Shown: positions 19,376 through 28,004 of the stretch, one piece after another
Position numbering within the stretch: the stretch's first letter is position 1
Layout of the letters: each line of letters begins with the position of its first letter
Origin: Pseudomonas sp. Leaf48
GTDB lineage: Bacteria; Pseudomonadota; Gammaproteobacteria; Pseudomonadales; Pseudomonadaceae
Assembly: GCF_001421885.1 (NCBI RefSeq)
Contig: NZ_LMLH01000023.1
Coordinates: 1,285-54,011 of the forward strand
Direction: 5' to 3'
DNA length: 52,727 nt
Made by a program: the position numbers and the translations under genes
Notes under the pieces: model-generated
What the model saw: the letters and a program-made list of their open reading frames with translations, nothing else
Databases searched by the model: none
What the model was told of the DNA's origin: nothing

Positions 19376-19813
19376 TCATTGACCTCCAGCCAGTCTGCCC
19401 AGTGGGGCGAGGCCGGAACTCATGGCGCGGTTGACGGTCCCCGAAATGGCGTTGCCGCTGCCGCCGCCGTGACTGGCGCGCATGCCGGGCATACCATTGG
19501 GATTGCTGATGACGTTGAGGCCTTGCATACCGTTCAGGTGCTGGCCATTACTACTGCGCAGGGCGGTACCGGTGGTGACGCCGGCAATGTCTGCGTCGCT
19601 CAGTTCGCCGGTGACCCGTGCCGATGGGTTGGCGTTGATGGTGCTCGGATAGGGGTCCCTGCCACCATTGCGACCGAAATACTGCGGCTGTACATCGCGT
19701 TGCAGCACGATGACACCGTTGCCTTCAGCCTGGACGTCGAATGTGAGGAGCGTACTGGCAGCACCTGCGATCAGCAGGAGGCAGGACAAGCCTTTATCGA
19801 TGAACATCCCCAC
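19376..19813 (-). CDS. fapA: Fap periplasmic chaperone FapA
   Basis: A 145-aa protein, first gene of the fap operon. FapA is a periplasmic chaperone-like factor that influences which subunits enter the fibril. A signal peptide (LLLIAGAASTLLTFDVQA) is followed by a Gly/Asn/Ser-rich disordered chain with the segment GVIVLQRDVQPQYFGRNGG. The GTG at 19813 has AAGGA 8 nt upstream; the ATG at 19807 is a possible alternative. A -24/-12 promoter candidate lies 41-54 nt before the start. Confidence 0.9.
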   Translation of the reverse strand: MGMFIDKGLSCLLLIAGAASTLLTFDVQAEGNGVIVLQRDVQPQYFGRNGGRDPYPSTINANPSARVTGELSDADIAGVTTGTALRSSNGQHLNGMQGLNVISNPNGMPGMRASHGGGSGNAISGTVNRAMSSGLAPLGRLAGGQ

Positions 19814-20149
19814 GGCACAATTCCTTCTTTATGTGGGCTGGCAGGGATAAGGAGCGAAAGCTGTGCCGGTTTTTGATTTCATTGGAAAATCAATAGCTTG
19901 CAGAATTTGGCCGATAGATCAATGTTGATTCTGTATCAGTCCTGAGACATAACTACCGGGTTGGGACCCGATAAAGTCGTTGCACCGCTCTGGAACAGGG
20001 GTTCTAGTCGATGTGTTTCAAAGTCGTGACAGGTCAGGTCGTTAAACGATGAGGGGCTTTTAAACGGGCCACTTGCGCAGGGGAGTGTGTTTCAGCAGCG
20101 GACAGTTTTTTCCTGGATCAGGGGAGCGAAGGGGGCAAACGCCCCGAAT
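19814..20149. other. fap operon upstream region
   Basis: 336 bp without a gene, between fapA and the convergently placed end of the kinase gene at 20150. It holds the sigma-54 promoter candidate at 19854-19868, the imperfect dyad tgatttcattggaaaatca at 19874-19892 and the hairpin cgggt-tggg-acccg at 19957-19970. The last is at about the distance expected of an activator site. Nothing coding was seen. Confidence 0.6.
19853..19868 (-). promoter_or_regulatory. Sigma-54 promoter candidate of fapA
   Basis: On the minus strand cGGCACagcttTcGCT has GG-N10-GC spacing and matches 9 of 12 fixed positions of the -24/-12 consensus TGGCACGNNNNTTGCW. The predicted transcript start would lie near 19842, about 30 nt before the fapA start and upstream of its AAGGA. 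The operon's neighbouring activator has an intact GAFTGA loop, which agrees with sigma-54 control. Confidence 0.7.
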
Positions 20150-20680
20150 TCAGGGGCAGGGATGCAAAAGTCGAGTCACGCAGTCGAGTGCCTGAAGCCG
20201 GCGTTGTGCCCAGTTTCCATCCAGAATCTGAACAGCTTGGCCGTGGCTGTCGAGCCAGACCTGAGTCCTGTCGAAAAATGCCTGGCGTTCGCCCAGGTCG
20301 GGCTGGCAGCGCTGACCATCATCTGTCCATTCGACGTCTTGCGGTGACAACAGCAGGTGCAAGTCATAGTGCCGGGCCAGCAGGGCTTGTTCGATCCAGG
20401 CCGGACATTCGCCAAACAGGGTCTGGCTCCAGAGGATGTTGCTCAGCAAGTGGGTGTCGAGAATCAGCAGTTGCGGGTGTCGGGCGCGGGCCTCGTCCTC
20501 CCATCGCAATTGCCCGGCAGCAATGTCGGGGATGTCGGCAAGGGTGGTGTCCCGCGGATTCTGCTCTATGAAGTGGCGCACATACTCGTCCACTCGAACG
20601 CCGCCGAAATGTTCCTGCAACCCGGCTGCCAGCCAACTTTTGCCGCTGGATTCCGGACCGGTCAGCACCAGGACTTTCAT
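20150..20680 (-). CDS. NadR-type ribosylnicotinamide kinase (AAA ATPase)
   Basis: A 176-aa P-loop kinase resembling the C-terminal domain of NadR, which phosphorylates nicotinamide riboside to NMN. Walker A is GPESSGKS at residues 8-15, followed by VDEYVRHFIEQ and LLILDTHLLSN as in NadR. The adenylyltransferase and DNA-binding domains of enterobacterial NadR are absent. The ATG at 20680 overlaps the pnuC stop (ATGA) and is preferred to an upstream start. Coupling to pnuC strongly supports trapping of imported nicotinamide riboside. The product of the kinase was not tested against alternatives such as other nucleoside substrates. Confidence 0.85.
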   Translation of the reverse strand: MKVLVLTGPESSGKSWLAAGLQEHFGGVRVDEYVRHFIEQNPRDTTLADIPDIAAGQLRWEDEARARHPQLLILDTHLLSNILWSQTLFGECPAWIEQALLARHYDLHLLLSPQDVEWTDDGQRCQPDLGERQAFFDRTQVWLDSHGQAVQILDGNWAQRRLQALDCVTRLLHPCP

Positions 20681-21240
20681 GCGCGTAACGCCGGATCGGC
20701 GCGCCATTCACGCCAGCCCTGCACGGCGATAATCGCGAACAAGCCATACAGGGTGGCGGTCAGGTACAGCTCTTTATAAACGAACAACCCAACGAAAATC
20801 ACATCCAGGGCAATCCACAGCGCCCAGCATTGCACCCGTTTTTGCGCCATCCACACCTGCGCCACCAGGCTGAATCCGGTGAGCGCCGCATCGAGCCAAG
20901 GCTGCGCGGCATCGGTCCAGTGGGCCATGGCCGCGCCCAGCAACAGGCTGCCGAATGCGCCAATCGCCAGGCTGATGGCTACGGCCTTGCCACCCAGGCG
21001 GCTGACCGCGCGGCCCTGTAGAGTTTGCCCGGGGCGGGTCCATTGCCACCAGCCGTACAGCTGCAAGCCGGCGTAAATCACTTGCAGCAGCATGTCCGAA
21101 TACAGCTTCACCGTAAAAAATATCCAGCTGTAAAGCAGCACCATGACCAGGCCGATCGGCCAGCACCAGGGGTTCTGTTTGACCGTCAGCCAGACGGCAA
21201 TGACACCGAGGGCGGCGGCAAACAGTTCAAGCCCGGACAT
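20677..21240 (-). CDS. pnuC: Nicotinamide riboside transporter PnuC
   Basis: A 187-aa inner-membrane facilitator with about seven hydrophobic segments. Family signatures are the WPIGLVMVLLYSWIFF region, then YSDMLLQVIYAGLQLYGWWQW, whose aromatic residues line the substrate path. The start at 21240 (MSGLELFAA) has AAGGAACC upstream; the longer frame upstream lacks coding character. Homologues PnuT and PnuX carry thiamine or riboflavin, but the coupled NadR-type kinase argues for nicotinamide riboside. No riboswitch was recognised ahead of it. Confidence 0.88.
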   Translation of the reverse strand: MSGLELFAAALGVIAVWLTVKQNPWCWPIGLVMVLLYSWIFFTVKLYSDMLLQVIYAGLQLYGWWQWTRPGQTLQGRAVSRLGGKAVAISLAIGAFGSLLLGAAMAHWTDAAQPWLDAALTGFSLVAQVWMAQKRVQCWALWIALDVIFVGLFVYKELYLTATLYGLFAIIAVQGWREWRADPALRA

Positions 21241-21561
21241 GGAGGTTCCTTGGGGGAAATGGAAGAGGGGGCGGATTGTACCCGCCGGCCGCGAGGTTTT
21301 CGAACTGCCTTTGTTGTTCTTGTAAAAAACCGTCTCCAGCCTGCCTTGGCAGCGGATGTCCAAATACGCGGCAGCGTTTACCGGGCTTGTCTGATAGGAT
21401 TTCGGCCCCGAATGGAAAGCTCTCGGTCCTGAATGATTTATCAGCGGACTTTCACAGTTCTGTGGGGGCTGTTTCACGCGGGATTTCAGTTACGCTCATC
21501 GCAATGATTGCTTTGAAAAATACTATTGGGGCATGCAGGTGCATAGCCTTTTGGGGGATTG
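21241..21561. other. Divergent pnuC/uppP promoter region
   Basis: 321 bp without a credible gene. It contains a small dyad, cacag-tt-ctgtg (21453-21464), and AT-richer sequence near 21505-21560 before uppP. No TPP, NAD+ or other riboswitch core was recognised by eye. Confidence 0.45.
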
Positions 21562-22392
21562 ATGGATCTTTGGACCGCCTTTCAGGCATTGATTCTTGGG
21601 GTTGTAGAAGGGCTGACGGAGTTTCTGCCCATTTCCAGTACCGGCCACCAGATTATCGTGGCCGATTTGCTCGAGTTCGGTGGTGAGCGGGCAATGGCTT
21701 TCAACATCATCATTCAGCTCGGTGCGATTCTGGCGGTGGTGTGGGAATTTCGTCGCAAGATCTTCGATGTGGTTATCGGTTTGCCGACCCAGCCGAGTGC
21801 CAGGCGTTTTACCGCCAACCTGCTGATCGCATTCCTGCCGGCCGTGGTATTGGGGGTGATCTTCGCCGACCTGATTCACCATTACCTGTTCAACCCGATC
21901 ACCGTGGCCAGCGCCCTGGTGGTTGGCGGGGTCATCATGTTGTGGGCCGAGCGCCGTCAGCACCAAGTGCACGCCGAGACGGTGGATGACATTACCTGGA
22001 AGGACGCCCTGAAAGTCGGCTTCGCCCAGTGCCTGGCGATGATTCCCGGCACTTCGCGCTCGGGCTCGACGATCATTGGCGGTTTGCTGTTCGGCCTGTC
22101 GCGCAAGACGGCTACCGAGTTCTCGTTCTTCCTGGCAATGCCAACCATGGTCGGTGCTGCGGTGTACTCGGGCTACAAGTACCGTGATTTGTTCGTGCCC
22201 GCGGATTTCCCGGTGTTTGCCGTCGGTTTCGTCACCGCATTCATTTTCGCCATGATCGCCGTGCGCGGCCTGCTCAAGTTCATCGCCAACCACAGCTATG
22301 CGGCATTCGCCTGGTATCGGATCGTGTTCGGTTTGCTGATCCTGGCCACCTGGCAGTTCGGCTGGGTCGACTGGACTGCGGCCAAGCCGTGA
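21562..22392 (+). CDS. uppP: Undecaprenyl-diphosphatase UppP (BacA)
   Basis: A 276-aa inner-membrane enzyme that recycles undecaprenyl pyrophosphate to the monophosphate carrier for cell-wall and O-antigen synthesis; excess gives bacitracin tolerance. Both active-site motifs are intact: [14 protein letters not shown] near the N-terminus and PGTSRSG in the middle. About eight membrane helices are seen. The ATG at 21562 follows GGGGGA. It overlaps the DUF1294 gene by GTGA, so the two are co-translated. Confidence 0.95.
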   Translation: MDLWTAFQALILGVVEGLTEFLPISSTGHQIIVADLLEFGGERAMAFNIIIQLGAILAVVWEFRRKIFDVVIGLPTQPSARRFTANLLIAFLPAVVLGVIFADLIHHYLFNPITVASALVVGGVIMLWAERRQHQVHAETVDDITWKDALKVGFAQCLAMIPGTSRSGSTIIGGLLFGLSRKTATEFSFFLAMPTMVGAAVYSGYKYRDLFVPADFPVFAVGFVTAFIFAMIAVRGLLKFIANHSYAAFAWYRIVFGLLILATWQFGWVDWTAAKP

Positions 22393-22820
22393 GCCAATAC
22401 AATGCACGCAGCCAGCCTGGCCGCCAGCCCGCTGGGCCAATACGCAACCCACGGCTGAAATGGCTGGTGTTTGCGGTGCTGTGTGCATTGCCGCTGACGG
22501 GCTCGATTACGTTCTGGCTGCGAGGGGTGTCGCTGGTTCCCCTGGTGGCCTACGGCATTTTCAGCGTGCTGGCGTTCTTGCTGTACTGGCGCGACAAGCG
22601 CAAGGCCCAGGCCGATCAATGGCGCACCCCGGAAAACGTCCTGCACGCACTGGAGTTCGCCGGTGGCTGGCCAGGTGCCTTGCTGGCCCAACAAGTGTTC
22701 CGGCACAAGACGCGCAAGGTTTCCTTTCAACTGGTGTTCTGGTTCATCGTGTTGCTGCATCAGGTGTTCTGGATAGACCTGTTGTTTCTCGGCTCGCACC
22801 TGTCCGGTGCGTTCCGCTAA
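22389..22820 (+). CDS. DUF1294 membrane protein
   Basis: A 143-aa protein with an initial basic segment, two hydrophobic helices (about 24-66), a short loop with YWRDKRKAQ, the family stretch [23 protein letters not shown], and a final helix. The function of DUF1294 is unknown; in other proteins it is often joined to a cold-shock domain, which is absent here. It starts at a GTG overlapping the uppP stop, so it is translated by coupling. Confidence 0.88.
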   Translation: MSQYNARSQPGRQPAGPIRNPRLKWLVFAVLCALPLTGSITFWLRGVSLVPLVAYGIFSVLAFLLYWRDKRKAQADQWRTPENVLHALEFAGGWPGALLAQQVFRHKTRKVSFQLVFWFIVLLHQVFWIDLLFLGSHLSGAFR

Positions 22821-22827
22821 TCAAGGT

Positions 22828-23187
22828 TCAAAGCAACAATCGGACCTGAATGCGCTTGGGCAACCTGCCGACGACCAATTGGTGGGACCGTCGCAACAGG
22901 TCTTGCAGCTCATCACGGCCCAGCGGGTAGGGGGTTTGCATGATGATCCACTGGGCGCGGGCCAGATAGGGGGCCGGGGCAATTCCCGGGCGGTCGCAAT
23001 GGCCGAGAAACAAATCCTTATCGACCTTGAAGGCCAGGGAATCGCCGCGCAGGCCCTGCAAGGCGAACATTTTGTTCCCGGCAACCGAAAACACCCGCAC
23101 GCCACCCCATTTGTAGTCTTCCCGTGCTCCAGGCAAGGCAAGGCAGAACGTCGCGACTTCTTCTTCACTCATGCGTGCGTCCTTCAT
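22828..23187 (-). CDS. MmcQ/YjbR family protein
   Basis: A 119-aa protein of the MmcQ/YjbR (double-wing DNA-binding-like) family. Family signs are ATFCLALPGAREDYKWG, VFSVAGNKMFAL and FKVDKDLF followed by the APYLARAQWI region. It is cytosolic, with no confirmed biochemical role. The ATG at 23187 overlaps the stop of the upstream LysR gene (ATGA); an ATG at 23172 with AGGA upstream is a second choice. Confidence 0.85.
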   Translation of the reverse strand: MKDARMSEEEVATFCLALPGAREDYKWGGVRVFSVAGNKMFALQGLRGDSLAFKVDKDLFLGHCDRPGIAPAPYLARAQWIIMQTPYPLGRDELQDLLRRSHQLVVGRLPKRIQVRLLL

Positions 23188-24092
23188 AGCAATCGTTCTC
23201 CACAGGCCTCGAATGATTCCACCAGATGGTCGATCCAGGCGCGTACCGCCGGCATCACTCCGCGCCGATGAGGGTAGACCGCCTGAAGCCAGCCACCCGG
23301 CAGGGACCAGTCGGGCAGCAACTGCACCAGCGAGCCATTTTCCAGTTCCTGTTCGCAATACATCATTGGCAGCATGGTAAAGCCCAGGCCGCCAAGGGTA
23401 CTGGCCTTGCGTACGATGAAATCGTCGATGCCCAGGCGCGCTTCGAGCGCCAGTTCAACGCTTTTGCCCTGCAGATCGAGCATGCGGATATGCACCATGC
23501 GATCAGGTTCGAGGGCGCCGAGCACCGGCAGGGTTTTCAGATCGTCGGGATGACTGATTGCACGGCCATGCAAAAACCCGGGACTGGCGACCATTATCAT
23601 CTGCGCCTGACGCAGGCGGCGGGTGACCAGCAGTGGGTCTTCGTCACCCAGTTCGCGTACCCGCAACGCGACATCAATGCCCTCGTTCACCAGGTCGACG
23701 CGGCGGTTGAGCAGCATGACTTCCAGTTGCACCTGGGGAAATTTTTCCAGGAAGTCGCGGATCACCCCCGGCAGGATTTCGTGGGCCAGCCCCACCGGGC
23801 AGGACACCCGTAACCGGCCCCGGGGTTCGCTGGACATGCTGAGCACCGCCTCGTCGGCCATTTCCGCTTCCAGCAGCATGGCCTGACAGTGCCTGAGGTA
23901 GCGTTCGCCTACGGCAGTCAGCTTCAGCTGGCGGGTGGTGCGCTGCAATAGCCGGGCACCCAGGCGCTCCTCCAGTTCGGCAATGCGCCGGGACAACCGC
24001 GATTTGGGAATGCCCAGCAGTCGTCCGGCCGCGGCGAAACCTCCGGCTTCCACGACTTTGGCGAAGTAATACAAGTCATTGAGATCTTGCAC
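23184..24092 (-). CDS. LysR-family transcriptional regulator
   Basis: A 302-aa regulator. The N-terminal winged helix-turn-helix is clear (AAAGRLLGIPKSRLSRRIAE), followed by an effector-binding domain with the CrgA-like pattern. The start is taken at the GTG at 24092 (QDLNDLYYF), which has AAGG 8 nt upstream and matches the usual N-terminus; a TTG at 24125 would add 11 residues. It is divergent from azoR across 131 bp, the classic LysR target arrangement, and overlaps the MmcQ/YjbR gene. Confidence 0.9.
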   Translation of the reverse strand: MQDLNDLYYFAKVVEAGGFAAAGRLLGIPKSRLSRRIAELEERLGARLLQRTTRQLKLTAVGERYLRHCQAMLLEAEMADEAVLSMSSEPRGRLRVSCPVGLAHEILPGVIRDFLEKFPQVQLEVMLLNRRVDLVNEGIDVALRVRELGDEDPLLVTRRLRQAQMIMVASPGFLHGRAISHPDDLKTLPVLGALEPDRMVHIRMLDLQGKSVELALEARLGIDDFIVRKASTLGGLGFTMLPMMYCEQELENGSLVQLLPDWSLPGGWLQAVYPHRRGVMPAVRAWIDHLVESFEACGERLL

Positions 24093-24223
24093 GGTGCGAG
24101 CCTTATTGTCCTGTCTGTGGGACAAACTATCGCATTGTTGCCGTCTAATCAGCCATTGGTTTCGCCTGTAGGATTGTTTCCATCAGGTCGCCCTTGTGGG
24201 CGATCCTCACCTGGAGACCCCAC

Positions 24224-24835
24224 ATGAAACTACTGCATATCGATTCGAGCATTCTTGGCGATAACTCGGCTTCCCGTCAGTTGAGTGGTGAAGTGGTCAA
24301 AGCCTGGCAAGCCGCCGAGCCCGCCGCCGTCGTGACTTACCGTGACCTGGCCGCCGATGCTATCAGCCATTTCTCGGCCACCACCCTGGTCGCCGCCGGT
24401 ACGACCGCTGAACTGCGTAATGCGGCGCAACAGTACGAAGCCGAGCTGAGTGCACAGACCCTGGCCGAGTTCCTCGCCGCCGATGCCGTGGTGATTGCAG
24501 CGCCTATGTACAACTTCACCATCCCTACGCAATTAAAGGCCTGGATCGACCGCATTGCCGTTGCCGGTCAAACCTTCCGCTACACCGAAGCCGGTCCTGA
24601 AGGGCTGTGTGGTGGCAAGAAAGTGGTGGTCGTCTCGACTTCCGGTGGCATGCACGCCGGCCAGGCGAGCGGTGTGGCCCACGAAGAGTATCTGAAGGTG
24701 CTGTTCGGCTTCATCGGCATCACCGACATCGAGTTCGTTCGCGCCCAAGGCCTGGCCTACGGCGATGAAGTGCGCAACAAAGCCATGAGTGACGCTCACA
24801 CGCAAATCAGCGAGCAGTTGTTCGCTGCCGCGTAA
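24224..24835 (+). CDS. azoR: FMN-dependent NADH-azoreductase
   Basis: A 203-aa flavodoxin-fold quinone/azo reductase (E. coli AzoR is about 201 aa). The FMN phosphate loop is [13 protein letters not shown], and the isoalloxazine contacts are [15 protein letters not shown] and STSGGMH. It reduces quinones and azo compounds by two electrons and probably protects against electrophilic quinones. The ATG at 24224 follows GGAG by 8 nt. The divergent LysR regulator is its likely controller, with the operator expected in 24093-24223. Confidence 0.92.
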   Translation: MKLLHIDSSILGDNSASRQLSGEVVKAWQAAEPAAVVTYRDLAADAISHFSATTLVAAGTTAELRNAAQQYEAELSAQTLAEFLAADAVVIAAPMYNFTIPTQLKAWIDRIAVAGQTFRYTEAGPEGLCGGKKVVVVSTSGGMHAGQASGVAHEEYLKVLFGFIGITDIEFVRAQGLAYGDEVRNKAMSDAHTQISEQLFAAA

Positions 24836-24869
24836 GATTTGCGTAAAAGGCAGCAAGCGTTCAGGTAAG

Positions 24870-24922
24870 CCAAAAAAAACTCTGTATTCTGGATACGCAA
24901 GTACCAGGTGCGGAGTTTTTTT
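24870..24922 (+). terminator. Terminator of azoR
   Basis: The arms caaaaaaaactc and gagtttttttg pair across a 30-nt loop that itself contains a ctgg/ccag stem. The closing T-run supports termination on the plus strand, and the A-run on the other side would allow the reverse as well. Confidence 0.7.
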
Positions 24923-25013
24923 GTTTCTGGTCGTTGCAGGATTTCATCTTGTGGCTCGAGTTATGCAGTCACAGGTGAACGTCTCAAGGTCCGGTAACAG
25001 GGTGGGGCATCCC

Positions 25014-26051
25014 ATGATGCGTCTTTGTGCAGCTTTATTGATTTGCCTGCTCGCCAGCCTGAATATAGTGCACGCCGCGCCTGCGTCCCGTCCTCACTGG
25101 AGTGTCGGCTTCCACGAGCTGACGTTCCTCGATCCGCTTGATCTGCAACCGATGCGGGCCATCGCGTTCTATCCTTCCAGCGACCGTGAACACACCAGCA
25201 AGCTGGAGGGCTATACGGTCGAGGCCGGGGAGGACGTCAAGGTCGCCATCGGCCGCTTTCCAATGCTGATGCTGTCCCACGGTAATACCGGAACACCTCT
25301 GGCGCTGCACGACCTCGCCACGTCTCTGGCGCGCAAAGGTTTTGTGGTGGTGGCGGTGATCCACCCCGGTGACAATTCCAGGGACCACAGTCGCCTCGGT
25401 ACTTTGAGTAACCTCTACGGACGGCCGATCCAGATTTCCGAAGCCATTACCGCTACCTTGGGCGACCCTATGCTAGCGCCCTTCGTCAATGCCGGGCAGG
25501 TGGGTGTCATTGGCTATTCGGCAGGCGGCGAGACCGCATTGATTCTGTCGGGCGCGACGCCAGACCTGGATCGCCTGCGTCGCTACTGCCAGGAGCGCCC
25601 GGATGATCGCGATGCCTGTAACACCCAAGGGGAACTGATTGTCGACCGCGATGATTTGCAACCGGTCGCTGATCCACGCGTCCACGCCTTGCTGCTGATG
25701 GCTCCGTTGAGCCTCAAGTTTGGTCGCCACACCCTGGCCGATGTGCACGTGCCAGTGCTGCTTTACAGCGGCGATGGCGACAAGTTGGTGGCCTTCGACA
25801 AGAACGCTGCCGCACTGGCGCGCAAACTGCCCGTCGCCCCGGATTTCAAATTGCTGGCCGGGGCAGGGCACTTCGTGTTCATGGCGCCGTGCAATGAGGA
25901 GCAGATCGTCTCGATGCCGGCGTTGTGCACCGATGCCGACGGTGTCGATCGGGCGGATATTCACCGCAACCTTATTTCCGAAGCCGGAAGCTTTTTCTCG
26001 CGCACCCTCGGCAGAGCCACACGGGCGGGGATGCAGACCGCCGATCAATAG
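25014..26051 (+). CDS. Exported alpha/beta hydrolase (dienelactone hydrolase-like)
   Basis: A 345-aa alpha/beta-hydrolase. A signal peptide spans about residues 1-22 (ICLLASLNIVHA). The nucleophile elbow is GYSAGG. The acid is probably in GDGDKLV and the histidine in GAGHFVF. The N-terminal region before the core (FYPSSDREHTSKLEGY) recalls the platelet-activating-factor acetylhydrolase/dienelactone hydrolase group. The paired cysteines (RRYCQERPDDRDACN, APCNEE) fit a periplasmic enzyme. The start at 25014 (or 25017) follows GGTGGGG. The substrate is unknown. Confidence 0.85.
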   Translation: MMRLCAALLICLLASLNIVHAAPASRPHWSVGFHELTFLDPLDLQPMRAIAFYPSSDREHTSKLEGYTVEAGEDVKVAIGRFPMLMLSHGNTGTPLALHDLATSLARKGFVVVAVIHPGDNSRDHSRLGTLSNLYGRPIQISEAITATLGDPMLAPFVNAGQVGVIGYSAGGETALILSGATPDLDRLRRYCQERPDDRDACNTQGELIVDRDDLQPVADPRVHALLLMAPLSLKFGRHTLADVHVPVLLYSGDGDKLVAFDKNAAALARKLPVAPDFKLLAGAGHFVFMAPCNEEQIVSMPALCTDADGVDRADIHRNLISEAGSFFSRTLGRATRAGMQTADQ

Positions 26052-26078
26052 GCGATGACCGGCGCTTATCATTATCCG

Positions 26079-26510
26079 TTACTTTTCGGCCAAAGCTGTT
26101 TCCAGGGTTTGTACCCTGGCATTCAGTTCGCGAACCGATTCAATTAACGGTGCGACAAGTTTTTGATAATCCACTTGAAGGAGATCACCTTCAGTGCGGA
26201 CCAGCTGAGGGTAAACTTTTTGTACGTCCTGAGCGATAAGTCCTACATCAGCCTGGTTGTTTTGTTTCCAGTTGAATGTTACGCCATTCAGTTTAAGCAG
26301 GTTCTGGGTTGGGTTTTCCAAAGGTTTCACATTTTGTTTCAGACGTTCATCACTGAACGGGCAACATTCACCGCCAATGCCACCTGGGCCGCCTACGTCA
26401 TAGCAGACACCATTGTGGCAGATTTGCTGTTGAACCGAGTCTTGCGCATGGACGGTGGGGGAAAGTAAAAACACCAGCGTCGGAGCGAGGAGTGTCAGTG
26501 TTGTACGCAT
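26079..26510 (-). CDS. Secreted peptidase S74 (tail-fibre chaperone) domain protein
   Basis: A 143-aa protein with signal peptide (1-22, TVHA) and a very short mature N-terminus (23-52) with Cys31, Cys36, Cys49 and Cys50 and a Gly-rich turn. The rest is an S74 intramolecular chaperone domain: SDERLKQNVKPL at 53, LLKLNGVTFNWK, VGLIAQDVQKVYPQLV, and a terminal helical coil. In phage tailspikes this domain trimerises the shaft and cuts itself off before the Ser of SDxRLK, here Ser53. A host-encoded, nearly stand-alone copy is unusual. The upstream 150 bp is AT-rich. AGGA precedes the ATG. The function is unknown. Confidence 0.82.
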   Translation of the reverse strand: MRTTLTLLAPTLVFLLSPTVHAQDSVQQQICHNGVCYDVGGPGGIGGECCPFSDERLKQNVKPLENPTQNLLKLNGVTFNWKQNNQADVGLIAQDVQKVYPQLVRTEGDLLQVDYQKLVAPLIESVRELNARVQTLETALAEK

Positions 26511-26667
26511 TATATGTATTTCCTGAATTCGAGTTGATGAAAGTGCGTGTTCGATAGTTTGTCGAAGTTGATATTTAAAACAACGATGGCACTCTGCATT
26601 AATCGATTCGGGATATTGCATGTTATTGAGTCTGGAAGCGTTTTAATGGATTTATATAATGGCTATT

Positions 26668-27864
26668 TCAACTGGCCATACTCATGGCGCGACGTGACAG
26701 CAACAAAGTGAGAAAAAGCCCGGTCACCGACAGTAGCGCCGCACAAAAGAATATCCACGAATACCCAAGGTTCAACGCCACCGCACCCATCAAAGGGCCG
26801 GCAATCGCCAGCGCCAGATCGAAAAATACCGCGTACGCACTCAGGCCCGCGCCACGGCTGGAATTGGGCACCTGCTTGATCGCTTCAACGCCCAGAGCCG
26901 GATACACCAGCGACAGGCCAAAACCGGTCAGCCCGGCGCCGATCAAGGCATAACCTGCCGATGGCGCGAGCCACAGCAGTACCAGGCCAACCGTTTCGAT
27001 GCTCATGCAAACAATGGCAGAAGCGAATCCGCCAAAGCGGTTGATGCTGGAAATGAACAGCAGGCGCGACAGGATGAAACACACGCCAAAAACTGTCAGG
27101 CAGTACGCTGCGCCTGTCCAGCCACGGCTGACGTAAAACAAGGTGATGAATGTCGTCAGGGTGCCGTAGCCGATCGAGGCCAGGCTCAGGCTGGCGCCAA
27201 AGGGGGCTATACGCCCGAACACCGCCCGGAACGGCAGGCGCTCGCCGCGAACCACCGGCACCGAAGGCTTGCCACGAATCAACAGCAATGCCGCCAGGGC
27301 CAGCAGCGACAGCGCAATCCCGAGGCTGGCGAATCCCAGGCGGTCGACCATCACCACACCCAAGGGGGCGCCTATGGCAATGGCGCCATAGGATGCGATG
27401 CCATTCCAGGAGATCGATCGAGCGGTGTGTTCAGCGCCGACCTGGCCCATGCACCAACTGATGGTGCCGACACCGATCAGACCCTGGGCAACACCGAGCA
27501 ACAGTCGTCCGGCGATCAGGATCAACAGGCTGACGAGGGGCAAGCTTTGCAACAAGACCGACAGCCAGGTCAGCACACCACTTAACACAATGCCTGACAA
27601 GCCGTAAATGATCGCGCGCTTGGTGCCGATATTGTCCGACATGCGCCCGGCCATGGGGCGGCTGAGCAGGGTGGCGAGGTATTGTGAACCAATGGTCAGG
27701 CCGGCAATGACGGCGCTGAAACCCAGTTGATCATGGACATAGCCGGGTAATACGGCAATTGGCAGACCGATGCAGAGAAAGGCAACAAAGGTATAGAAAA
27801 CAATTGAGACGATCTGCAAGGTGATCGCCATGGAGCTTTGAGGAGGCACTTGCTGCGCAGGCAT
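26668..27864 (-). CDS. MFS transporter
   Basis: A 398-aa, 12-helix major facilitator. The loop after helix 2 has the family signature RPMAGRMSDNIGTKRA. The chain resembles the YhhS/YfcJ-like drug or metabolite exporters, but the substrate cannot be read from sequence. It is transcribed alone, 157 nt after the S74 gene's upstream side. The start at 27864 lacks a strong ribosome site; an in-frame ATG at 27831 is a possible alternative. Confidence 0.87.
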   Translation of the reverse strand: MPAQQVPPQSSMAITLQIVSIVFYTFVAFLCIGLPIAVLPGYVHDQLGFSAVIAGLTIGSQYLATLLSRPMAGRMSDNIGTKRAIIYGLSGIVLSGVLTWLSVLLQSLPLVSLLILIAGRLLLGVAQGLIGVGTISWCMGQVGAEHTARSISWNGIASYGAIAIGAPLGVVMVDRLGFASLGIALSLLALAALLLIRGKPSVPVVRGERLPFRAVFGRIAPFGASLSLASIGYGTLTTFITLFYVSRGWTGAAYCLTVFGVCFILSRLLFISSINRFGGFASAIVCMSIETVGLVLLWLAPSAGYALIGAGLTGFGLSLVYPALGVEAIKQVPNSSRGAGLSAYAVFFDLALAIAGPLMGAVALNLGYSWIFFCAALLSVTGLFLTLLLSRRAMSMAS

Positions 27865-27919
27865 GAGGGCGGGTTCGCGAGCGTCGGTGGAAGAGCAGCA
27901 TGATGGCGTGGCGGGGGAA

Positions 27920-27960
27920 TAAAAGAAAGCAGGCTAACGATCAAAAGATCGCAGCCTGCT
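27920..27960 (-). terminator. Terminator downstream of ybiT
   Basis: The arms agcaggct (27928-27935) and agcctgct (27953-27960) enclose a second gatc/gatc stem. On the minus strand they are followed by ttctttt. The hairpin lies between ybiT and the MFS gene, beyond the REP doublet. Confidence 0.75.
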
Positions 27961-28004
27961 GACAGAGCCGGATGAACGCAAAACCTGTAGGGGAACGCGA
28001 CCCC

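Noticed and set aside
19899..19912. A second -24/-12 candidate upstream of fapA
   Set aside because: The minus-strand GG and GC are 9 rather than 10 bases apart, which sigma-54 promoters tolerate poorly; the element at 19853-19868 is better in match and place.
21241..21400. Riboswitch upstream of pnuC
   Set aside because: No TPP-box or NAD+-aptamer core was found by eye; a covariance-model search would be needed to support one.
26079..26510. Prophage remnant suggested by the tail-fibre domain
   Set aside because: No other phage gene, integrase or attachment site flanks it. The protein has its own signal peptide and start, so a prophage was not called.
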